From: Collinsella sp. | Lineage (GTDB): Bacteria > Actinomycetota > Coriobacteriia > Coriobacteriales > Coriobacteriaceae | NCBI GenBank assembly: GCA_019419455.1 | Contig: DXZW01000032.1 | Location: forward strand, 1-64,000 | Reading direction: 5' to 3' | Length of the DNA: 64,000 nucleotides | Shown here: piece by piece, positions 35,251-43,488 of the stretch | How the letters are laid out: each line of letters begins with the position of its first letter | How positions within the stretch are numbered: position 1 is the stretch's first letter | Notes under the pieces: model-generated | What the model saw: only the letters and a program-made list of their open reading frames with translations | Database searches by the model: none | Told to the model about the DNA's origin: nothing | Program-made: the position numbers and the translations under genes

Positions 35251-37968
35251 TCAGTTGTTATTGCCACCATCGAACAATGCCTCAAAATCCTTCGCCGGCA
35301 TGGGGCGGTAGTAGAGGAAGCCCTGAGCGTAGCGGGCGCCCATCTGTCGTAGCATGTTCGCCTGCTCATTTGTCTCGACGCCTTCGACCACGACGGGCAG
35401 ATGGAGCGACTGCGCCATCTCGAGCATCGATGACACGATCTGCGCGCTGCGGCCTTGATCGCGGTCGGTGGGCACAAAGGTGCGGTCGAGCTTGATGACG
35501 TCGACGTTGACGTTCTTGAGCATCGCGAGCGTGGACTGGCCGGTGCCAAAATCGTCCATATAGGTCGAGAAGCCGCGGGTGTGCAAGTCGGCTGTCAGTT
35601 TGTCCACGGCTTCGGACTCTCCCGTATAAGCCGTTTCGGTGATCTCGATATGCATGAGCTCGGGCGGTAGGTTGTATTGGGTGGCGAGCGCCCCCATATG
35701 TTCGGCAACGTCGCAGGTAAGGATATCCACGCGCGACACATTAAGCGAAACCGGAACCACACGAAGTCCTCGATCGATGCGCTCGCGCAGCCACGAGGCG
35801 ACACCCTGCCAAATGTACTTGTCGAGCGTCACCACAAAGCCGCTTTCCTCGAGTGCGGGGATAAACGTTGCGGGGGAAATGAGAGAGCCGTCCTTGTCAA
35901 TCCAGCGGGTGAGTGCTTCGGCGCCAATAATCTCACCGGTTTCCATATCGACCTGGGGCTGCAAGTAGTAGGTAATACGACCATCTGAGAGCGCGTACTG
36001 GAACTCGGTGAGGGTGCGGTGGAACGCGACTTCGCGCTTGTACTCCTCGGGGCAGAAAATGGCAATGCGCTCCTTAAAGTCGTTTTTGGCGCGTCGATTG
36101 GTAAACATTGCCTTAGCCTGCGCATCGATGGTGATTTCCTCGTTGGAGTCGATGGGGTAAACGCCCATGGACGGCCAGAAACCCACGCCGTCATCGTGTT
36201 TGGCCACGGCCTCGCGAATGCGACTATAGATGCGATGGACGGTGTCGCGCTCAAAGGGAATGAGTATACAAAAGTCGTCTTGGCCCCAGTATCCTGCGAC
36301 GCCCATGTCGGCATTCTCGATGTCTTTGAGGACTGTACCTACGTCGGCGAGCACGCGGTCGCCCTCGGCCTGTCCGTGCCATTCGTTGAACAGTCGCATG
36401 TGTCCCATGTCGACGGTGGCGATGCACCAGACGCCGTCGCGCCTTGTCTGGAGAAATTCGTTGGCGCGCCGCATAAACTCGCTGGGTCGACAGAGGCCCG
36501 TGAGCATATCGATGCGCTCGGCGATGGCGCTTTTGCGCTCTATCTCGGGTATGGGGAGGCTGTCGTTGGGGACAAGTCCGCCGGCCGTGCGAAGGCGACG
36601 GTCGAGTTCGCCTAAAACGGCGGTCGCTTGGTTGGCTAGGCGCTCGTAGAAGGCCGGGACGACAAGACAGACGGGAGTAATGGTATCGCCCGCGATTCGA
36701 ACGGGAGCGAAAACGGCCTCTTTTAGATGACGGACCAGTTGCTCGAATGCCTCGTGGTCCAAATCGTTGCTGAGCACGACAAACTGGACGCTTCGTGAGC
36801 GGTAGACGCGACTCCTGCCACGGGTGATCGACAACATGCGGCCTGCGTATTCGGCGAGCATGTTGTCGACAGCCTCGGCCCCATAGAGCTCGTTGAGCTT
36901 TGCCGTGCCACGAATGCGCACCGCTATAAGCCCCGTCTCGCAACGGTCGCGACGGCAGGCATCGATAGCGTTGATCAGCATACGCTGCGTTCCGAGGCCC
37001 GTAGCGGCGTCGACGGTTTCGGCAAGCGAGTGGTTGACGAGCTCGCCGACATAGAGCGAGGGGGTATTTCCGTCGCCGTCGATACGAAACCCGCGAGCGC
37101 GGCAAAGGACGTAGTCGCCCGCGGCATTGCGCATACGGTACTGCATGACGCGGCGGTGTTTGGAGCCGTTGTAGATTTGGTCGATATCGCTGGTATAGGC
37201 CTCAAGGTCATCGGGATGGACACGCGTTTTCCAGTAATCGTGGCAGTTGTCGATATGCTCGGAAGGAAGAGCGAGGTCGCGCAAGGCGCCTTGTGACCAA
37301 AGGGTGCGATGCTTGTCCAAGTTCTCGATAAAGCAATAACGGCCTTCGTTGAGCATCGAAAAGGCATCGAAAACGCGGTCGCTTATTTCGAAGTCGTTGG
37401 CGTGGACTTGCACGATATTGCGTCGATCAAGGTGCATGGCATGGCGCAGCTTGTAGTCGTACATGCGATGGTCGGCATCGAGTGTCATGCGATTGGAGGC
37501 TTCGCCCAGGGCGGGGTCGGCGTGTGCCACTCCGTAGCTAAACGAATGAGGCATCTCGGAATCGTTGTTTTTGAGCAGGACCGTTCGGCAGTGTTCCAGA
37601 CGTTCGGCGAGGTCGTCCTCGGTCGCAATCGTAGATAGGATGGCAAACTCGTCGCCGCCTATGCGAAACGCCGCCTCGTCCACTTTCATATACAGTTTGA
37701 GATAAAGGCTTACCTGCAAGATGTAGCGGTTGCCCTCGTCATGCCCAAAGACGTCGTTGCAGTGCTTGAGATTGTCGATATCGATGAACGCCATGGTAAC
37801 GGGGATGTCCTGCCCCCAGAGCTCCTCGAGGGAACGGGCAAAGCCGCCGCGGTTGCCAAGTCCGGTAAGCTGGTCGGTAAAGGCGGTCCTAATCAGATCA
37901 TCCTGACGCTCGAGAAGGTCACGGATGGCCTTTTCGAGCGTTTCGGTGTAATTGCTGACAGTATCCAT
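35251..37968 (-). CDS. GGDEF-PAS-GGDEF-GGDEF-EAL cyclic-di-GMP protein
   Basis: 905-residue cytosolic protein. Order: GGDEF with intact RIGGDEFA at 102-109; PAS-like domain at about 190-310; degenerate GGDEF (RSRSVQFVVL) at about 330-450; third GGDEF fold with GQDDF near 580; EAL domain from about 650 with EALTR, DDFGTGQST and ETAY, all usual catalytic segments. It therefore carries both synthesis and breakdown parts. No membrane helix was seen. The start has no strong ribosome site. Homologous to the adjacent GGDEF protein downstream. Which activity dominates cannot be judged. Confidence 0.9.
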   Translation of the reverse strand: MDTVSNYTETLEKAIRDLLERQDDLIRTAFTDQLTGLGNRGGFARSLEELWGQDIPVTMAFIDIDNLKHCNDVFGHDEGNRYILQVSLYLKLYMKVDEAAFRIGGDEFAILSTIATEDDLAERLEHCRTVLLKNNDSEMPHSFSYGVAHADPALGEASNRMTLDADHRMYDYKLRHAMHLDRRNIVQVHANDFEISDRVFDAFSMLNEGRYCFIENLDKHRTLWSQGALRDLALPSEHIDNCHDYWKTRVHPDDLEAYTSDIDQIYNGSKHRRVMQYRMRNAAGDYVLCRARGFRIDGDGNTPSLYVGELVNHSLAETVDAATGLGTQRMLINAIDACRRDRCETGLIAVRIRGTAKLNELYGAEAVDNMLAEYAGRMLSITRGRSRVYRSRSVQFVVLSNDLDHEAFEQLVRHLKEAVFAPVRIAGDTITPVCLVVPAFYERLANQATAVLGELDRRLRTAGGLVPNDSLPIPEIERKSAIAERIDMLTGLCRPSEFMRRANEFLQTRRDGVWCIATVDMGHMRLFNEWHGQAEGDRVLADVGTVLKDIENADMGVAGYWGQDDFCILIPFERDTVHRIYSRIREAVAKHDDGVGFWPSMGVYPIDSNEEITIDAQAKAMFTNRRAKNDFKERIAIFCPEEYKREVAFHRTLTEFQYALSDGRITYYLQPQVDMETGEIIGAEALTRWIDKDGSLISPATFIPALEESGFVVTLDKYIWQGVASWLRERIDRGLRVVPVSLNVSRVDILTCDVAEHMGALATQYNLPPELMHIEITETAYTGESEAVDKLTADLHTRGFSTYMDDFGTGQSTLAMLKNVNVDVIKLDRTFVPTDRDQGRSAQIVSSMLEMAQSLHLPVVVEGVETNEQANMLRQMGARYAQGFLYYRPMPAKDFEALFDGGNNN

Positions 37969-38292
37969 GTTCTAAGCGGCTTTCTGAGGTCGGGGCGGAT
38001 TGCGTCGGGCGAGCTCGTTGTGTACACGCGTCGTTGCTCAGCGTATTGCGTGTATCCAGGCCTCCGCCTTGCTGCGTTGTTGGGTTACTTTGCCGGCTAA
38101 TGTTCGCTGTTGATAACTGCTGAGTAGTATAAACAACAGTACAAAATTATATTGGGGTGCCCATACTATGGGTGACAATTATTTGCCAAGCGGTAACACG
38201 ACGATGCGATGTTCGATGAAAATGCGACTGAGACGATATATGTTGACGGGTATACTTGTCCCGTTTAAAAACGCAGAAACGGGGATGATCGC
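37969..38292. other. Intergenic region between divergent EAL and patatin genes
   Basis: 324 bp with no convincing gene. Seen: CCCAT-ACT-ATGGG inverted repeat (38160-38172); TATAAT on the minus strand (38146-38151); and TTGACG followed 16 bases later by TTTAAAA as a possible promoter for the patatin gene. Confidence 0.5.
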
Positions 38293-39162
38293 ATGACGCA
38301 GCCAGATACGACGCGCACGGTGGGGCTCGCGCTTGAGGGAGGCGGCTACCGCGGTATGTATACGGCAGGCGTGCTCGACGTATGGATGGAGCGCGGCTTA
38401 ACTTGCGACCATATGGTGGGTGTCTCAGCGGGCGCGGCGTTTGGCTACAACTTTAAATCGCGGCAGATTGGGCGCGCCATTCGCTACAACAAGGCCTATT
38501 GCGCCGACAAGCGCTATGCGAGCGTAACCAGCTGGCTGCGAACCGGCGATATGTTCAATGCCGACTTTGCTTATCACGAGGTGCCTATCGAGCGCGATCC
38601 CATCGACCTGGAAGCATATCGCGCCTGCCCCATGCGATTTACGTGCGTGTGTACCGATATTGAGACAGGCAAGGCCGTCTATCACGACCTGCCCTATGGC
38701 GATGAGCGCGATATCGAGTGGATCCGGGCGTCGTCGGCTATTCCTGTGGCGACGCGTCCCGTTGCTATTGACGGGCATAAGTATCTGGATGGCGGCGTGG
38801 CTGATTCTATTCCCAGCGCATGGCTGTTTGCGCAGGGGTATGACCGCAATATCGTGGTACTCACGCAGCCGGCGGGCTTTGTGAAGCAGCCCAACAGCGT
38901 GATGCCCATGCTGCGGCGCGTGTTCCGTCACTACCCGGAGTTTGTCGCAGCGCTTGAGCATCGGCATGAGGTCTACAATGCCACGCTCGATGACCTGGCA
39001 CGTCGCGAGGCTGCCGGCGAGATCTTTGTGGTGCGGCCGAGCGAATCGGTGAAGGTGCCGTCGCTGTGTCGCGAGCCCGATGAGCTCGAGCGCATCTACC
39101 AGGTCGGCCGCCACGATGCGGAGGCGACCTTGCCCGCGCTGGAAGCGTATCTGGCGGGGTAG
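38293..39162 (+). CDS. Patatin-like phospholipase
   Basis: 289-residue hydrolase with a Ser-Asp dyad. The oxyanion motif GGGYRG is at 16-21, the nucleophile elbow GVSAGA at about 43-48, and the catalytic Asp in YLDGGVADS near 165. No signal peptide or membrane helix appears, so it acts in the cytosol or at the membrane inner face. GGGGA lies before the ATG. Fits the YjjU/RssA-like bacterial family; lipid substrate unknown. Immediately downstream is the 62-bp-period palindrome array. Confidence 0.9.
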   Translation: MTQPDTTRTVGLALEGGGYRGMYTAGVLDVWMERGLTCDHMVGVSAGAAFGYNFKSRQIGRAIRYNKAYCADKRYASVTSWLRTGDMFNADFAYHEVPIERDPIDLEAYRACPMRFTCVCTDIETGKAVYHDLPYGDERDIEWIRASSAIPVATRPVAIDGHKYLDGGVADSIPSAWLFAQGYDRNIVVLTQPAGFVKQPNSVMPMLRRVFRHYPEFVAALEHRHEVYNATLDDLARREAAGEIFVVRPSESVKVPSLCREPDELERIYQVGRHDAEATLPALEAYLAG

Positions 39163-39170
39163 GGGCTGCG

Positions 39171-39344
39171 GCGGAAAGCGCATCCCGGAATGAGCGTTTG
39201 GAATGGGATGCGGTTTCCGCGAGAGGCCCGTGGCGGAAAGTTCATCCCGGAATATGTGTTCAGACTGGGATGCAGTTTCCCACTGGCCCTCTATACGGAA
39301 AGCGCACCCCGGAATGGAGGTCCAAACTGGGATGCGCTTTCCGT
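39171..39344. repeat. Array of three 50-bp palindromes with exact 62-bp period
   Basis: Units start at 39171, 39233 and 39295; each is 50 bp with 12-bp spacers. Arms read GCGGAAAGCGCATCCCGGAA and GGGATGCGGTTTCCGC, with point changes, in all three. They fill almost the whole gap between patatin and the convergent thiE. Confidence 0.9.
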
Positions 39345-39385
39345 TGCTGAAGAATGAGGTTGCGAATCAGCCGCTCGGCTTATGT

Positions 39386-40081
39386 CTATGCCTGCTGCCA
39401 GGTGTCGACGAGCTCCTTGGCTGCGGCGTGGGGGTCATCGGCGCTGCAGACGGCGCTCACCACAAAGAAGCCATCGACGCCGGTGGCCTTGAGCTGCAGC
39501 AGGTCGGCCGTCTTGACGCCGCCGCCCACCACGATGGGCACGGGGCTTGCCGCGTGGAGTGCAGCCAGGTCCTCAAAGCTCTTGGTGATGATGGAGCCGT
39601 CGGCCGCACGTCCACAGTCGCGCTTGGTTTCGGTCTCGTGGAGCGGGCCTACGCCCAGGTAGTCGACCAGGCTCATGTCGGCGGTCTTGACGTACTCGAG
39701 CATCTCCTCGCAGCGGGCCGAAAGACCCACGATGGCGTCGGGGCCCAGAAGCTTGCGGCAGACCTCCACGGGGATATCGCTCTGGCCCACGTGCACGCCG
39801 TCGACGGCGATGCCCTGCTCGCGCGCGGCGAGCACGCAGTCAAGGCGGTCGTCGATCAGCAGCGCGACCTGCCCGGTTTTGCCGGCCTGCGCGATGGCCT
39901 GCGCGGCATCGTCCGTCAGCGCGATGATCTCGCGGGCGCTTGCCACCTTGGAGCGCACCTGAATGCAGGTAAAGCCGGCGTCGAGTGCCTGGGCTACCAC
40001 ATCGCCTACGGGGCGTCCGAGCGTGTTTTCGGGGCCGAGTACCAGATAGGCCGAGATATCGAGGTTGTCGCGGATACTCAT
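39386..40081 (-). CDS. thiE: Thiamine phosphate synthase
   Basis: Joins hydroxymethylpyrimidine diphosphate to thiazole phosphate. 231-residue TIM barrel with CIQVRSK near the N-terminus, DDRLD, GVHVGQSD, GVGPLHETETK and VVGGGV; the last two bind diphosphate and phosphate. ATG overlaps the TGA of the upstream gene (ATGA at 40078-40081), so translation is coupled. It is the last gene of the TPP-regulated thiM-thiamine-binding-thiE operon. Confidence 0.92.
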   Translation of the reverse strand: MSIRDNLDISAYLVLGPENTLGRPVGDVVAQALDAGFTCIQVRSKVASAREIIALTDDAAQAIAQAGKTGQVALLIDDRLDCVLAAREQGIAVDGVHVGQSDIPVEVCRKLLGPDAIVGLSARCEEMLEYVKTADMSLVDYLGVGPLHETETKRDCGRAADGSIITKSFEDLAALHAASPVPIVVGGGVKTADLLQLKATGVDGFFVVSAVCSADDPHAAAKELVDTWQQA

Positions 40082-40419
40082 CGTGCTTCCTCCTGCTTTT
40101 TGATCTGCGCTTCCATGCGCTCGAGTTTGCCGGTCATGGTGTCGGTAAATCCGGGTCGAATATCGGCTTTGAGCACGACTTCGGTGCGGATGCCCTTGTT
40201 TGCCAGAACAAAGGTGGCGTCGCGCACGACCTGCATAACCTCGTCCCAGTCGCCCTCGATTTCGGTGAACATCGAGGTGGTGCGGTTGGGAAGGCCGCTC
40301 TCGCGAATGACGCGTACGACCTCGGCGACTTCGGCGGATAGCTCGTCACCGGTGCCGCACGGGGCGATGGCCACGGCGACAAGCGTGTTCATACCGACAT
40401 TGGTTGCGTGCTCGGACAT
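40078..40419 (-). CDS. Thiamine-binding protein (MTH1187/YkoF-like)
   Basis: 113-residue protein of the DUF77 family, which binds thiamine or its hydroxymethylpyrimidine part. VAVAIAPCGTGDELSAEVAEVVRVI and ANKGIRTEV are typical. GGAGG precedes the ATG at 40419; a second Met at codon 10 is possible. It lies three bases after thiM and overlaps thiE by four bases. Its role is probably intracellular thiamine-precursor handling. Confidence 0.85.
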   Translation of the reverse strand: MSEHATNVGMNTLVAVAIAPCGTGDELSAEVAEVVRVIRESGLPNRTTSMFTEIEGDWDEVMQVVRDATFVLANKGIRTEVVLKADIRPGFTDTMTGKLERMEAQIKKQEEAR

Positions 40420-40422
40420 GGC

Positions 40423-41262
40423 TTATGCCTCCTCGAGCTCGAGTTGGTTGTCGGCAATGTCCTGGGCGGTCGCGCGGTAGAGCTCGTCGATAAAGGCGAC
40501 CTTAAAGCTTGCCGGGGCATCGGCAACGGCGGCGGCACGCGTACCGGCAACGTTGTAGACGGCGGTGCCGCAGATGGCCGCCGTAAACGGGTCGGTGGCG
40601 CAGGCGTACACGGCCAGCACGCCGCCCTGCGAGCAGCCGCAGCCGGTGATCTTGGACATGAGCGGGCTGCCGCCGTGGGACTTGGCCACGGTCGTGCCGT
40701 CGGTAATCAGGTCGACTTCGCCCGAGACCACTACGGCGCCGCCGGTGTAGCGAGCGAGCGCCACGGCGGCATCGCGGGCGGCGTCGACCGTGTCGGTGGT
40801 ATCGACACCGCGCACGCGGCTCAGATCGGCCGCCTCGCCCTCAAGACCCCACAGGCCGGCGAGCGCAATGATCTCGGAGGCATTGCCGCGCACGATGGCG
40901 GGCTTGTACTGCTTGAGCTCGTTTACCAGCTGGGTGCGCAGGCTACCGATGCCCAGGCCCACCGGATCGAGCACCCAGGGCTTGCCGGCGTCGTGTGCCG
41001 CCTTGGCCGCTCGGGGAATCGTCTGCTCGTAGATGGGGAAGAGCGTGCCCATGTTGAGATAGATGGCGCCGCCGCCGGCAACGAGTGCCTCGCCTTCGTC
41101 GGGCAGATAGACCATGGCGGCCGATCCGCCCACGGCGAGCTGTGCGTTGGCGACAAAGTCGATCGTCACCGTGTTGGTGATGGAGCCGGCCATCGGATTG
41201 GTGGCGCGAATCTCCTCCACGGCCTTGACCATATGCTGCTTAAGCTGTTCCGAATCAATCAC
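40423..41262 (-). CDS. thiM: Hydroxyethylthiazole kinase
   Basis: Phosphorylates the thiazole precursor so it can enter thiamine synthesis, a salvage route. 279 residues with TNTVTIDFVANAQLAVGGS, DPVGLG, GNASE and the catalytic GCGCSQGG segment. The start is GTG at 41262, eight bases after AAGGAGG; a frame reaching to 41376 reads back through the riboswitch and is not coding. The TPP riboswitch and attenuator lie directly upstream. No thiD or thiC is seen in this window. Confidence 0.92.
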   Translation of the reverse strand: MIDSEQLKQHMVKAVEEIRATNPMAGSITNTVTIDFVANAQLAVGGSAAMVYLPDEGEALVAGGGAIYLNMGTLFPIYEQTIPRAAKAAHDAGKPWVLDPVGLGIGSLRTQLVNELKQYKPAIVRGNASEIIALAGLWGLEGEAADLSRVRGVDTTDTVDAARDAAVALARYTGGAVVVSGEVDLITDGTTVAKSHGGSPLMSKITGCGCSQGGVLAVYACATDPFTAAICGTAVYNVAGTRAAAVADAPASFKVAFIDELYRATAQDIADNQLELEEA

Positions 41263-41287
41263 TGCACATGCCTCCTTGGCATAGAAA

Positions 41288-41315
41288 AGGGGCGCTGTGC
41301 ATAGACAGCGCCCCT
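41288..41315 (-). terminator. Attenuator terminator of the TPP riboswitch
   Basis: On the minus strand AGGGGCGCTGT and ACAGCGCCCCT form an 11-bp stem followed by TTTCT. It lies between the TPP aptamer and thiM, so TPP binding should cause transcription termination. Confidence 0.85.
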
Positions 41316-41324
41316 GTAAAGGCG

Positions 41325-41419
41325 GCATGCTCCCTACGCCAGCATTAACTGACAGGTTCAAAGGATTGGGCCCCATGCCCTCTCAGCCTTGTGGTTTGCA
41401 CCGCCGGCACTCCCGCATC
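41325..41419 (-). promoter_or_regulatory. TPP riboswitch (THI element)
   Basis: Read on the minus strand it contains the conserved GGCTGAGAGGG and, further on, TTTGAACCTGTCAGTTAATG and CTGGCGTAGGGA. GCAT arms close the outer P1 stem. These are the canonical TPP aptamer parts. It controls thiM, the thiamine-binding protein and thiE. Confidence 0.95.
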
Positions 41420-41445
41420 GAATCTGTTGTTCCCTATACTAGCGC

Positions 41446-41480
41446 ACCTGCCAAAAAGGGACAGGTTTATTTTGGCAGGT
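41446..41480. repeat. GGGAC-core hairpin, type B (copy 2)
   Basis: ACCTGCCAAAA and TTTTGGCAGGT flank AGGGACAGGTTTA. The stem has a compensated base change versus 21981 (T-A to G-C: CCTGCC/GGCAGG against CCTACC/GGTAGG), so pairing is kept. Confidence 0.82.
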
Positions 41481-41517
41481 CGTTACAATAGGTAGGACCG
41501 ATACGAATGGGGGCCTT

Positions 41518-42426
41518 ATGATTAAACTTGTGCTGACCGATATGGACGATACGCTGATTCCAGCCGGGCATGACGGCGCCAGCGACTACGCCATCGAGGG
41601 CATTCATGCCATGCAGGCGGCGGGTCTGCACTTTGGCCCGGTTTCGGGTCGCCAGCCGTCCGCGATGGGCTGGATGTTCCGCAATTGCGTCGAGTGCTTC
41701 TCGACCGGCGCGTTCTGCAACGGCCAGGTCATGTTTGTGGACGGCGAGGCGGTGGCCTCGCATGCGACCGACAACGATGCCCTGACGCGTCTGGCCGATT
41801 ACCTCGAGCAAGAGACCGACGATACGTATCTGAAGGTCTACAGCCTGGGTGATGACTTTTGGGATAACGATGCCTATTGCGTGACGAACGACCCCGAGCG
41901 CGTACGCCGCGCCATGGAGTCGGGCGGCAACGCGTGGCTCAAGGGCGAAGAGGCCCCGTGCCGTCCTGTTGTCGATGATGCCCCGGTGTTTAAGGCGAAT
42001 ATTTGGAGTGCCCGTTCACGTGAGGAGCTCGTGGAGCTACGCGAGCGCGTTGCCGCTGAGGTGCCGGAGCTCTCGCTTGTGTTTCCCAACAACCGCGTGC
42101 GCCTGTTTGACATCCTTCCGGCCGGTTGGGACAAGGGCTGCGCTGCGCTGGAGCTGGCGCGCGCTTTGGGCCTGACGCCCGACGAGGTGGCCGTGTTCGG
42201 TGATTCCGATAACGATCTGCCCATGATCGATGCCGTTCCCAACTCCGTTGCAGTCGCCAATGCCAACGAGGCTGTCACGGCTGCCGCGCGCTGGCATATC
42301 GGCGCTGCGGCAGACGATGCGGTTGCCGGGGCTCTGCATCAGATTGCCGCCTGTGCCGCGACGGGGGAGATGCCGCCGTTTATGCGTCAGATGGATGCGA
42401 CGGGTTTCGACGTCACGAACGTCTAG
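41518..42426 (+). CDS. Cof-type HAD hydrolase
   Basis: 302-residue phosphatase of HAD subfamily IIB. Nucleophile motif DMDDTL starts at residue 8, the C2 cap lies in the middle, the Lys is in GWDKGCA, and FGDSDNDLPM holds the Mg2+ aspartates. Typical targets are sugar phosphates, FMN or PLP; not decided here. GGGGG is nine bases before the ATG. The LysR gene follows ten bases after its stop. Confidence 0.88.
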   Translation: MIKLVLTDMDDTLIPAGHDGASDYAIEGIHAMQAAGLHFGPVSGRQPSAMGWMFRNCVECFSTGAFCNGQVMFVDGEAVASHATDNDALTRLADYLEQETDDTYLKVYSLGDDFWDNDAYCVTNDPERVRRAMESGGNAWLKGEEAPCRPVVDDAPVFKANIWSARSREELVELRERVAAEVPELSLVFPNNRVRLFDILPAGWDKGCAALELARALGLTPDEVAVFGDSDNDLPMIDAVPNSVAVANANEAVTAAARWHIGAAADDAVAGALHQIAACAATGEMPPFMRQMDATGFDVTNV

Positions 42427-42436
42427 GGAGAAAGCT

Positions 42437-43333
42437 ATGAAGCTTCAGCAGCTCAGGTATGTCGTCAAAGTTGCCGAATGCGGCAGCATCACCGAGGCCT
42501 CGCGCCGGCTTTTTGTGTCGCAGCCTTCGATTACTGCGTCGATCCGCGATCTCGAAAACGAGATGGGTGTGCACATCTTTGAGCGCACCAACAAGGGTGT
42601 CATTGTGTCCGAGGAGGGCGAGACCTTCTTGGGCTACGCGCGCCAGGTGCTCGACCAGGCGGATCTGCTCGAAGGCAAGTACAAGGGCGAGTCCGAGCAG
42701 GTGCCGCACTTTAGTGTGAGCTGCCAGCATTATTCCTTTGCCGTCAACGCGTTTGTCGATGTGATCCGTGAGTTCGATGCCGCGCGCTACGACTTTACCC
42801 TGCGCGAGGAGCAGACTCACGAGATTATCGAGGACGTCGCGCATATGAAAAGCGAACTAGGCATCTTGTACTTGTCCGAGCACAATCGCGAGGTCATCGA
42901 GCGCATGCTGGCGGCCAACGAGCTCGTGTTCGAAGAGCTCTTCTGCGCCACGCCGCACGTTTTTGTGTGCGCCGACCATCCGCTGGCGGGCCGCTCCAGC
43001 GTGACGCTCGAGGACCTGGAGGACTATCCCTTCCTGTCCTACGAACAGGGCAGCTACAACTCGTTTTACTATTCCGAGGAACTGACCTCGACGTTTGAGC
43101 GCCGCAAGAACATCCGCGTGCGCGATCGCGCGACGTTGTTCAACCTGGCCATGGGCCTCAACGGCTACACGGTGTGTTCGGGCGTGATCAGCCACGAGCT
43201 CAACGGGCCGGGTATTATCTCCATTCCGCTCGATGTGGACGAGTACATGGAGATCGGCATCATCACGCGCAAAAATACGACGCTCACGCGCTACGGTCGG
43301 GCCTATATCGACGCGATCCGCCAACATATCTAG
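42437..43333 (+). CDS. LysR-family regulator next to a MetE-like gene
   Basis: 298-residue LTTR. The N-terminal helix-turn-helix is GSITEASRRLFVSQPSITASI; the effector domain begins near 90 and shows the CysB-like order of strands. ATG at 42437 has GGGAGAAAG upstream. It is directed toward, not away from, the downstream methyltransferase gene 155 bp away, and a clear inverted repeat lies in that gap. Regulation of the methionine gene is inferred, by analogy with MetR. Confidence 0.88.
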   Translation: MKLQQLRYVVKVAECGSITEASRRLFVSQPSITASIRDLENEMGVHIFERTNKGVIVSEEGETFLGYARQVLDQADLLEGKYKGESEQVPHFSVSCQHYSFAVNAFVDVIREFDAARYDFTLREEQTHEIIEDVAHMKSELGILYLSEHNREVIERMLAANELVFEELFCATPHVFVCADHPLAGRSSVTLEDLEDYPFLSYEQGSYNSFYYSEELTSTFERRKNIRVRDRATLFNLAMGLNGYTVCSGVISHELNGPGIISIPLDVDEYMEIGIITRKNTTLTRYGRAYIDAIRQHI

Positions 43334-43380
43334 GCTGCTGCGTTCTGCACAGGTCAAATCTCTTTAAGGCAGCCCAAACT

Positions 43381-43401
43381 GATATAGGAAGCATCTATAT
43401 C
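43381..43401 (+). promoter_or_regulatory. Inverted repeat upstream of the MetE-like gene
   Basis: GATATAG-N7-CTATATC is a perfect inverted repeat of LysR-box size. A run of AT-rich sequence with ATATTATAC (possible -10) follows. Probable binding site of the upstream LysR protein. Confidence 0.65.
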
Positions 43402-43488
43402 AAACTGTTATAAACATATATTATACGATGGCCATAGGAGCGCTCATACTCTGTCCCAGTAAAGCAACCAATTCAAAGGGAGATATCT

